A stretch of 64,000 bases of DNA from Shewanella litorisediminis (GTDB lineage Bacteria; Pseudomonadota; Gammaproteobacteria; Enterobacterales; Shewanellaceae). The notes beneath the pieces are model-generated. The model was given only the letters and a program-made list of their open reading frames with translations, did not search any database and was not told where the DNA came from. Each line of letters starts with the position of its first letter. Position 1 is the first letter of the stretch. Made by a program: the position numbers and the translations under genes. The stretch lies in the NCBI RefSeq assembly GCF_016834455.1, contig NZ_CP069213.1, positions 1,178,501 to 1,242,500 of the forward strand, read 5' to 3'. This document shows, piece by piece, positions 43,124 through 50,144 of the stretch.

Positions 43124-44509
43124 TTACGCCGGTTTGATGTTCTGGTTCATCCGCAGGAGATTATGGGGGTCGTACTTGCCCTTGATTTTGGCGAGGCGCT
43201 GGTAGGTTTCGCCGTAGGCAAATTCCACCCGGCCCGCTTCTTCTTCGGTGAGGAAGTTGATATAGGCACCGGCGCTTGCAAAGGGTTTGGACTTGGCAAA
43301 AAACTCCCTTGCCCAGCCGATACAGCGCTGGTCATCATCGGCGCTGTCCCAGCGGCCGTGCACATTCATTACATAGTTGGCATCGCGGCTGGAGTAGGCC
43401 ATGGCATCGGCCGCCACCCGGCCGGTTTGGGCGCCAATCACGCCGATAAAGATTTCACACTGGGGGGAGGGCAGGCAGGCGGCGTATTCCAGAATGCAGT
43501 CGATGGCACCTTCGGCCAGCGAGGTAAAGTTGTGGGACTTCCAGTAGTTACGGGCGCCCGGGGTCAGCAAGGGGTCGAACGCCTGCTGCCAGGCCTGGAA
43601 GGGCTGCACCCCAATGTGCTCGCCTAGCATGGGGGCAAACTCCCGCAGCGGGGCTATCAATCGCTCGCCTTCGGCGGGATCGCCGCAGTAACACATGGCC
43701 AGTGCCACCATTTCTTTACCGTGGGCGGACTCGGGCAAAAACGGCAGCGGCGGCGCCTTGCGGGTCACCATCCACACACTTAGCTCGTCGGGCATGGTTT
43801 GGGTAAAGGCGGCAAAGCGGGTCAGCACGGTTTTGGCGTGCTCGAAGGGGAACACCATCAGGCCGCTCAGCAAGTCCGGCCCCACCGGGTGCAGGCGAAA
43901 CTCAAAGCGGGTGACTATGCCAAAATTGCCGCCACCGCCCCTGAGGCCCCAAAAGAGATCGGCGTTTTCCGTTTCGCTTGCCCGTACCAGGCGGCCATCG
44001 GCCAAGAGCACCTCGGCCGCCAGCAGATTATCCACTGTCATGCCGTACTTGCGGCTAAGCCAGCCAAAGCCGCCGCCCAGGGTTAGCCCCGCCACCCCCG
44101 TGGTGGAATTAATGCCAAGGGGCGTGGCCAGGCCGTATTTTTGCGCCTCGGCATCAAAGTCGCCCAGGGTGCAGCCCGGCCCCACGTGGGCAATGCGCTT
44201 GGCGGTATCTATCACAATGTCTTTCATCAGCGACAGGTCAATCATCATGCCGCCATCGCACACCGCATTACCGGCAATATTGTGGCCGCCGCCGCGAATG
44301 GAGATGAGCATATTGTTGTCCCGGCCTACCGCCAGGGCCTCGGCGGCATCCTGACTGCTTTGGCAGCGGACTATCAATGCGGGCTTTCTGTCTATCATGG
44401 CGTTCCAGATTTCCCGTACCTCGTCATAGTCGGGGGCGTCCGGTAGTACCAGTTGGCCTTGCAGCTTACTTTTGAGCGTGTTCAGGGTCTCGGAAGAGAG
44501 GGATGACAT
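43124..44509 (-). CDS. FAD-linked oxidase with BBE domain, probably bicovalent flavin
   Basis: A 461-aa oxidoreductase of the berberine-bridge/GOOX-like family. The PCMH-type FAD domain contains SIRGGGHNIAGNA, where His would bind the flavin 8-alpha carbon. HVGPGCTLGDFD follows, with Cys where the second (6-S-cysteinyl) link sits in bicovalent members. TTGVAGLTLGGGFGWLSRKYG and WGLRGGGGNFGIVT also fit. The C-terminus is the BBE motif (YGETYQRLAKIKGKYDPHNL then RMNQNIKP). Sugars or alcohols are typical substrates; the real one is unknown. The start at 44509 is supported by the truncated copy A sharing exactly that start region. Confidence 0.92.
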   Translation of the reverse strand: MSSLSSETLNTLKSKLQGQLVLPDAPDYDEVREIWNAMIDRKPALIVRCQSSQDAAEALAVGRDNNMLISIRGGGHNIAGNAVCDGGMMIDLSLMKDIVIDTAKRIAHVGPGCTLGDFDAEAQKYGLATPLGINSTTGVAGLTLGGGFGWLSRKYGMTVDNLLAAEVLLADGRLVRASETENADLFWGLRGGGGNFGIVTRFEFRLHPVGPDLLSGLMVFPFEHAKTVLTRFAAFTQTMPDELSVWMVTRKAPPLPFLPESAHGKEMVALAMCYCGDPAEGERLIAPLREFAPMLGEHIGVQPFQAWQQAFDPLLTPGARNYWKSHNFTSLAEGAIDCILEYAACLPSPQCEIFIGVIGAQTGRVAADAMAYSSRDANYVMNVHGRWDSADDDQRCIGWAREFFAKSKPFASAGAYINFLTEEEAGRVEFAYGETYQRLAKIKGKYDPHNLLRMNQNIKPA

Positions 44510-44969
44510 GGGTAGTTCCTTAGCCGTGCTCCTGGCAACGGCGGGTAAGGTAAAGTGCCCGAACGACAGGCGCAGCGGGCGGTTTGATGAGTCAAGTTCT
44601 GATAATCGAAAGTGGTAAGCGCAGCCTGAAATCCAACCCCTGAGGAGCACCCTTAAACACGCTCTTTTATGCACGCGGTTGTCAGTGCCTTGTGTAAGTA
44701 TAGTCCCTGACACCAACTTAGGGGCATGGCGAAGGTTCATGGGGCGGCCCAAGAAGGCCTGGGCAGCAGTATCCCAAGGCAGGCCACAGGGCGAACATGG
44801 TGAAAGGCGGCATCGCGATAATCGAAATGCGCTCAAATACAGAGCCTTGGCTTACTGACTGATGAGGGCGTCAGTCAAAAGTTGTTTTTACAGATCATTA
44901 TTGGCACAGATACGCCTTTGAGGGAGGCTTGCTGTATAACGGGGAAACCCAGGCAACAAGGAGGCCGCC

Positions 44970-45338
44970 ATGTCGCAGTCGAAGACGATGAATACACAAG
45001 AGACGCAAACCCTGTCAGCATCGGGAGTTCAACACTCGCACGCCCCTAAGCCCACCAAATCGGCCACCGCCGCGGTGCAGCGCGGTGTGGCACGCGCCGA
45101 TGGCAAGCTCAGCCTGGCTGACTCAACGCTGACCTTTACCCCCTACAACAGCCAGTTTGGCTTGGGCCCCTATCAGCTGGCGGTTACGGATATCGCCAAG
45201 GTGGAAAAGTGCCTCGGCAAGGGCGGCGGCATTTTGCCCGTGACCCGGGATGCGCTGCGCATCACCTTAAGCGGCGGCGACAGCTATGAATTTATCCTGG
45301 CCAATCCCGACGACTGGATAGCCGCGCTCGGCGCCTGA
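44970..45338 (+). CDS. Small GRAM/PH-like domain protein, copy B
   Basis: A 122-aa paralogue of the protein at 41404, with at least three substitutions visible (P to Q in SGVQHSHAP, R to K in DIAKVE, L to I in GGGILPV). The conservative changes and intact frame suggest that both copies are still under some constraint or that the duplication is recent. Same strong AAGGAGG ribosome-binding site. Function is unknown. Confidence 0.75.
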   Translation: MSQSKTMNTQETQTLSASGVQHSHAPKPTKSATAAVQRGVARADGKLSLADSTLTFTPYNSQFGLGPYQLAVTDIAKVEKCLGKGGGILPVTRDALRITLSGGDSYEFILANPDDWIAALGA

Positions 45339-45464
45339 ATTTATAGCCGCGCTCGGCGCCCGAGGTTGGCGCCAGAGTATAGAGAAAGGCGGCGAGCCTT
45401 GGGGTCATCTCAGCCAAAGGCTCGCCCTGATGTGCTTTCTGGTCATTCCTGACCCTTGCTGAGG

Positions 45465-45618
45465 CTTCAACCTTCAGCCTTCAACCTTCAACCTTCAACC
45501 TTCAACCTTCAGCCTTCAGCCTTCAGCCTTCAACCTTCAACCTTCAGCCTTCAACCTTCAACCTTCAACCTTCAACCTTCAACCTTCAACCTTCAACCTT
45601 CAACCTTCAACCTTCAAC
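45465..45618. repeat. Heptanucleotide minisatellite, about 22 units (copy B)
   Basis: Tandem CTTCARC units in the same position as in copy A but nine units longer. Unit variants (CTTCAAC, CTTCAGC) are interspersed, which fits slippage or unequal exchange. Confidence 0.93.
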
Positions 45619-45626
45619 CACTGTGC

Positions 45627-45998
45627 TTAGCCATTGGCCGAGCAGAACCAGAATTTATTGCCTTCGCTGTCAAGAAAACTGCCCACCAGATAGCCTTCTT
45701 CCACCACAGTGACCGGGTCGGAAATGGTCACGCTCCTCGTCCGTAAATAGGCCTCGGTGTCCGGCGCATGGTCACACTCTATGGTGATGCGCGGATTGGG
45801 TTCACTGGTGGGGGTGCCATACCACTCGTCCTTTAACATCAATACCAGCTCCCCGAGGCGATAGCCCCTCAGCTGGCCCTTTTCCATTGCCGGTTCCAGC
45901 GCCAGCACCTCGCTGTAGAAATGGGTTGCCCGTGCCATGTCGTTCACGGCGATGGCGATCACTTTAACGGCCCGCAGGCCATGGGATGAGGTGTTCAT
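45627..45998 (-). CDS. VOC/glyoxalase-family protein, copy B
   Basis: A 123-aa paralogue of the protein at 41960, differing at a few positions (A to T in YLRTRSV, A to S in TISDP). It has the same VOC fold motifs and the same convergent setting across the minisatellite. The upstream regions (to about 46343) are also duplicated, so both copies have the same promoter. Confidence 0.85.
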   Translation of the reverse strand: MNTSSHGLRAVKVIAIAVNDMARATHFYSEVLALEPAMEKGQLRGYRLGELVLMLKDEWYGTPTSEPNPRITIECDHAPDTEAYLRTRSVTISDPVTVVEEGYLVGSFLDSEGNKFWFCSANG

Positions 45999-46343
45999 TT
46001 TGCTGTGCTCCTACAGCCGCCGATACCATAGGTAAGTATAGTCCTCACAGTCTTTTCCGATGGCTCGTCCGCCAAGGATTGCCACCTACGATTGTATGCT
46101 GTACATTTGAGCAAATTGGCATTTAACCAAGTAAAAACAATGGTTAAGGCATAACTGATTTAATGCTTTTTTAACGCCGTACCAGTGGATTGGTGGCAGC
46201 AATGGATTGCAGACTCTTCTCCTTCCTCTACTCCCACCGAATGCGCTTTCCAAGGCGCTGCCTTGAACCAGTTTTGGTTTGTGATTGCTCGGGTTTCAGG
46301 TTTAACCCTGCGGGTTGATTGCTTTGACTAATCAGTGTGGTTT

Positions 46344-46575
46344 GTCGCTTTGCAAGCGACGGGAAGTCGTGGGTCTCCAACCCACACCCGGGGAAAGGGG
46401 GCCGTTTCGACTGGCCCCCTTGTCCAATCCCCCAGCGACCCGCAACGAAGCGGACAACTCCGTCGGGCTTATGGTGAAAATTGGCTGGCGCGACCGATTC
46501 GCTCCAAGCTCAACGGTCGCTGCTTCGGCATCCATGCCTCGCCACGCCATTTTCATCAACGCCCTTGGCCACTTC
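46344..46575 (+). repeat. Multi-stem repeat element, copy R2
   Basis: The palindrome GTCGCTTTGCAAGCGAC (46344-46360) is followed by a stem GTGGGT/ACCCAC (46369-46385) and a stem AAGGGGGCC/GGCCCCCTT (46395-46421). The body pairs TGAAAATTGGC (46475-46485) with GCCATTTTCA (46546-46555) around a one-base bulge. The 46475-46560 part is strongly similar to R3 in inverted orientation. It forms the left border of the ATPase cassette. Confidence 0.75.
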
Positions 46576-46630
46576 GAGCGGGATTGGTGTTAACCGCAGC
46601 CGCAGAGTTGTGGTTGGTAGAAACGAGTAT

Positions 46631-46684
46631 CTTGCAAGGTAGGACAAGCTTACAAGCTTGGATAACCTTACAAGGTCGTATGAA
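46631..46684 (+). promoter_or_regulatory. Three 18-bp-spaced CTTRCAAGS boxes upstream of the ATPase gene
   Basis: CTTGCAAGG (46631), CTTACAAGC (46649) and CTTACAAGG (46667) begin exactly 18 bp apart, about 1.7 helical turns. Each is a near-palindrome. They end about 45 bp before the ATPase start codon, overlapping the likely promoter. This looks like an operator array or iterons. Confidence 0.6.
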
Positions 46685-46719
46685 TAAAATGTTACATTTA
46701 TCAAAGGAAATGAGGCCAG

Positions 46720-47976
46720 ATGGCAAAAATAAACCCCTTCAAGCCAAACAGTCCAGTCCCTCCTGGAATGTTTGCAGGTCGAATTGAAGAGATTGAATCT
46801 CTGGAAAAAGGGCTTAATCAAACTAAGCATGGAAACAGTTCAAATTTTCTAATAACTGGTGAAAGAGGGATAGGAAAGTCCTCTCTCATTGGTTACATCA
46901 AGCCTACCGCTCAGGGTTTAATAAAGAGCTCTGATTACGATAAGTTTAACTTTGTTGTTGTAAATACTGTTATCTCTAATAAATCAACGCTGATTAGCTT
47001 TATTAAGTTATTGGAGCGAAATTTAAAGAGAGAAATTGAAAAAATAGGAAAAGCAGAAAAAGTTAGAGCGTTCTTTGAAGATACGTGGTCTTTCGTACAA
47101 CGACTTAAAATCATGGATTCGGGAATCGATAAAGCTCAAGTAAACGAAGAACTCGATCTCATCATTGATGATTTTTCATACTCCCTTGCAGAAACGTGTA
47201 AAAGAATAATAAACCCAGAAAATGGTGAGTCCGCAAAGGACGGCATCATGATTATTGTTGATGAAGCTGATAACGCATGTCCTGATCTTCATATCGGCTA
47301 TTTCTTCAAAGTTGTAACGGAATTACTTCAGCAAAATGGCTGCGAAAACGTTATGTTCATTGTTGCAGGGTTGCCAGATGTCGTCGAAAAGCTGGTTGCC
47401 TCTCATGAATCTTCGATGCGTATTTTTTCTCAGTTGGTAGTAAAAGAGTTGAACCCCGATGATCGGCGGTATGTGGTAAATCGTGGTTTGGAAGTAGGTA
47501 ACGAACAGAACGAAGAGCAGACAACTATTACTGCAAATGCAAGAAATATGATATCAACCCTTTCTGAAGGATACCCACACTTTATACAGCAATTTTCCTA
47601 TTCCGCGTTTGAAGCGAATACGGATGGTGAAATAAGCGAGGATGATGTGGGTAACGGTGCTTTTAAGAATGGCGGCGCGCTTGACGCGATAGGAACAAGA
47701 TACTATCAAAGCTTGTATAACGAGCAAATTAAGTCTGATGAATATCGCGAAGTTCTTGAAATAATGGCCGAGAATATGAATTCTTGGATCAAAAAGAGTG
47801 ATATTCGAGAAAAATTCTCAGGCAATGATCACACTGTTAGTGACGCATTAAAAGCTCTGACTGCGAGGAAAATTATTCTAAAAAATCCTTCAAAGTTAGG
47901 GGAATACCGATTACAGCATAAAGGGTTTGCTCTTTGGATTAAGTTGTTTGGGCGTAGGAAAAATGCAACAAGTTAA
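46720..47976 (+). CDS. Orphan AAA (AAA_16/ORC-like) ATPase
   Basis: A 418-aa cytoplasmic ATPase. It begins KINPFKPNSPVPPGMFAGR, the usual start of stand-alone ORC/STAND-like ATPases. Walker A is ITGERGIGKSSLIG (about residue 50), Walker B is GIMIIVDEADNACPD (about 180) and a sensor region is MFIVAGLPDVVEKL. A C-terminal winged-helix-like region (about 330-415, NMNSWIKKSDIREKFSGN, VSDALKALTARKIILKNP) follows. It is clearly AT-rich compared with both neighbours and has no partner gene. Such solitary ATPases occur in defence islands and mobile elements, but no specific function can be claimed. It is bracketed by inverted multi-stem repeats. Confidence 0.82.
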   Translation: MAKINPFKPNSPVPPGMFAGRIEEIESLEKGLNQTKHGNSSNFLITGERGIGKSSLIGYIKPTAQGLIKSSDYDKFNFVVVNTVISNKSTLISFIKLLERNLKREIEKIGKAEKVRAFFEDTWSFVQRLKIMDSGIDKAQVNEELDLIIDDFSYSLAETCKRIINPENGESAKDGIMIIVDEADNACPDLHIGYFFKVVTELLQQNGCENVMFIVAGLPDVVEKLVASHESSMRIFSQLVVKELNPDDRRYVVNRGLEVGNEQNEEQTTITANARNMISTLSEGYPHFIQQFSYSAFEANTDGEISEDDVGNGAFKNGGALDAIGTRYYQSLYNEQIKSDEYREVLEIMAENMNSWIKKSDIREKFSGNDHTVSDALKALTARKIILKNPSKLGEYRLQHKGFALWIKLFGRRKNATS

Positions 47977-48151
47977 AGCACGCGGACGCAGTAAACTGCG
48001 CCGGTGTTAATTCGATAAAGGGGTCGGAGTGAATTAAATACTCATTCGCTTTACCAAGCCAAGGTCGCCAGCGTTTGAGATGACCAAGTTTTCGATTGGA
48101 AAGAAAGAGCGGACAGGCAAAACGCTTGACTTTCAGATTGCACCCGCTTTT

Positions 48152-48393
48152 GAACCCCTTCGGTGCCGCTGAGGGTGTTGCTGAAAATGGCGTAGCGAGG
48201 CATGGATACCGAAGCAACGTCAGTCGAATCAGGGATGAGCGTCTGGCGCGTTAGCCAATTTTCAGCATAAACCCGAAGGGGCTTTCGGCACCGTCAGGGG
48301 TGTCCTTGGGGTTGCAAGGGGTGTTGGACAAGCAACACCCCTTGCCCGGAGGCGGGCTGGAAGGCCGCGACTTTAGGTCGCTTGCAAAGCGAC
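48152..48393 (-). repeat. Multi-stem repeat element, copy R3 (inverted)
   Basis: On the minus strand: GTCGCTTTGCAAGCGAC (48393-48377), then a stem GCGGCCT/AGCCCGC (48368-48352, one mismatch) and a stem CAAGGGGTGTT/AACACCCCTTG (48344-48315). The body pairs GCTGAAAATTGGC (48266-48254) with GCCATTTTCAGC (48191-48180), inside an outer stem CCCCTTCGG/CCGAAGGGG (48281-48273 with 48164-48156). It ends 29 bp from the pfaD stop codon and forms the right border of the ATPase cassette. Confidence 0.75.
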
Positions 48394-48422
48394 ATCCTTT
48401 GCAAAAGCGTCTGGCTTACGCA

Positions 48423-50021
48423 TTAAGCCAACGGCTCCAACGGTCGATACCGTGCCACCGAAGCAGGCAACACCACTCCTTGAGACTTCAAGGCATTCAC
48501 CCGATGTAAATACGCCGCACCAGTCAACAGGTGCAACGCCAAATCCACCGCCCGGCGCTCGCGATAATCATCCAGATACGTCCCCTTCGACCAGCCGTTA
48601 AAGGCGCCGAGTGCGGGTCCTGCCCAGATTTGATAATCCATCTCACGGCCAGCCTCGCCGGTATTCGACCAGCGGCTTGAAAGCCCCAGATACCAGCGGA
48701 AAATCAGCGCCATCTTGCGCTTGGGGTTACCCTGGGCGCGTTCAATCTGGCTGGGGTCGCGGGCCATAAAGTGCGCCACCGTGCCTTGCCAGATGTCATC
48801 GAGGCTGGCGCGAAACACCTGGGCTTCGAGCTTGGCGCGCTCGTCCGCCGGAATGGCGTCGATGCTGTCGTAGCGGCTGTAAATCTCGTACAGCTTGTTG
48901 GCGCGCATGGGGAACAGGGTGCCGCGCTTTACCACCTGTAGCTTTACACCCATCTCGAACATGTCGGCGGCAGGAGCCATGGTCACATCGGCCATTTCGG
49001 TGGTGGCCAGCAGCTTACGGGTGTGCTCGCTGGCACCGGCCTCGATACAGGCCTGATTGATGGAGCCGGTCACGATAAAGTCGGCGCCCATGTTGAAGGC
49101 GGCCAGCGCCGCATCCGGGGTGCCTATGCCGCCGCCTGCGCCCACGCGGATGGGGGTGGCAAAGGCGTGCTGGGCTTGCAGCTCGTCTCTGAGCGCAAGA
49201 ATGGTGGGCAGCAGAGTCACCAGCGGGCGGTTGTCGGTGTGGCCGCCGGAGTCGGCTTCGGCGGTGATGTCATCGGCCATGGGCACCAGCAAGGCAAGCT
49301 CGGCCTGTTCGCTGCTGATATGGCCATCGGCGACCAGGGCATCGAGCATCTTTTTCGGCGCACTCTTCATAAAGTGGCTCGCGACCTCGGTGCGGCTGAT
49401 TTTGGCAATGACCTTGTTTTTGATGACGATATTGCCATCTTTATCGCGGCTTAAACCGGCGGCGCGGTAACGGACTATGTGGGGGGTGAGCGCCAAAAAG
49501 GCCGAGGCCTCCACCGTGTGTACGCCGTGCTTTAAATAGAGCTCCACCGCCCCTTGCTCAAGCGCAGGCTCACTGGGGCTGTGGATGAGGTTAAAGGCGT
49601 AGGGGCCCTGGGGCAGCTCGGCCTGAATGCGCTTGATGGCGGCTTCGACCCGCGCGGGCACGAGACCTGCGGCGCCAAAGGAGCAGAGGATACCTGCTTT
49701 ACCCAGGGCAATCACCAGCTCTTCCGAGGCGATGCCGTTTGCCATGGCGCCGGCGTAGTAGGCGTATTTTACCCCGTGGCAGCGGCGGAATTCCGCACTG
49801 CCAAGTTCAAAGGCGGCAAAGGGCGCGGCAAAGGCGGCGACCTCAAGGGAGCCTGTTTTGCCTTGGTCTGCTGCCTCGTGGCTGACGCCAAGCTCACTGC
49901 CGGGCAGACGCGCCATGTACACAGGCTTATCCAGTGCAAGCAGCGCCGCCTTGATGTTTGCATCGCCGCTCACGCTGAGGGCCGGGTCTATGGCCCAGGG
50001 CCACTTGAAAGGTGTGCTCAT
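48423..50021 (-). CDS. pfaD: PUFA synthase enoyl reductase PfaD
   Basis: Trans-acting enoyl reductase subunit (532 aa) of the polyunsaturated fatty acid synthase, an FMN-dependent TIM-barrel protein related to 2-nitropropane dioxygenase. Motifs are YYAGAMANGIASEELVIALG, CSFGAAGLVP, the flavin-binding RVGAGGGIGTPDAALAAFNM and FIVTGSINQACIEAG, and the C-terminal YQIWAGPALGAFNGWSKGTY typical of PfaD. It is the last gene of the cluster, 123 bp after pfaC. A multi-stem repeat begins 29 bp beyond its stop, so the accessory region abuts it. Confidence 0.96.
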   Translation of the reverse strand: MSTPFKWPWAIDPALSVSGDANIKAALLALDKPVYMARLPGSELGVSHEAADQGKTGSLEVAAFAAPFAAFELGSAEFRRCHGVKYAYYAGAMANGIASEELVIALGKAGILCSFGAAGLVPARVEAAIKRIQAELPQGPYAFNLIHSPSEPALEQGAVELYLKHGVHTVEASAFLALTPHIVRYRAAGLSRDKDGNIVIKNKVIAKISRTEVASHFMKSAPKKMLDALVADGHISSEQAELALLVPMADDITAEADSGGHTDNRPLVTLLPTILALRDELQAQHAFATPIRVGAGGGIGTPDAALAAFNMGADFIVTGSINQACIEAGASEHTRKLLATTEMADVTMAPAADMFEMGVKLQVVKRGTLFPMRANKLYEIYSRYDSIDAIPADERAKLEAQVFRASLDDIWQGTVAHFMARDPSQIERAQGNPKRKMALIFRWYLGLSSRWSNTGEAGREMDYQIWAGPALGAFNGWSKGTYLDDYRERRAVDLALHLLTGAAYLHRVNALKSQGVVLPASVARYRPLEPLA

Positions 50022-50102
50022 CTGTATTCTCTGTTTGGGCGGTTTATACCGCTGGTCATTCTTGTTTTGTTGGCGGCCGTGGCCGCGCGGAAAGCGTTTA
50101 GG

Positions 50103-50122
50103 TTCTAGATTCTAGATTCTAG
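50103..50122. repeat. TTCTAGA tandem repeat in the pfaC-pfaD gap
   Basis: Three tandem units TTCTAGA/TTCTAGA/TTCTAG lie in the short spacer between pfaC and pfaD. No function is evident. Confidence 0.85.
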
Positions 50123-50144
50123 GGCCCGGCGTATTCATCGCCGC

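Larger units (their letters stand above)
44360..46343. repeat. Tandem duplication, copy B (right)
   Basis: Near-identical direct copy of 40793-42675. It differs by a longer heptamer array and a small insertion after the GRAM/PH-like gene in which the sequence TATAGCCGCGCTCGGCGCC is repeated (about 45320-45360). Similarity ends at the GTCGCTTTGCAAGCGAC stem, beyond which R1 and R2 are only structurally alike. Confidence 0.92.

Noticed and set aside
41861..45618. Heptamer arrays as a CRISPR
   Set aside because: Units are 7 bp and contiguous with no spacers, and no cas genes are present.
47939..48217. Minus-strand 92-aa ORF overlapping the ATPase end and R3
   Set aside because: It runs through the R3 repeat body and antisense to the ATPase end; its frame seems fortuitous, although its C-terminal part might be a transposase relic.
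42676..48393. R elements as integron attC sites
   Set aside because: No conserved GTTRRRY core or matching R/L boxes, no integrase in view, and elements are longer than usual attC sites.
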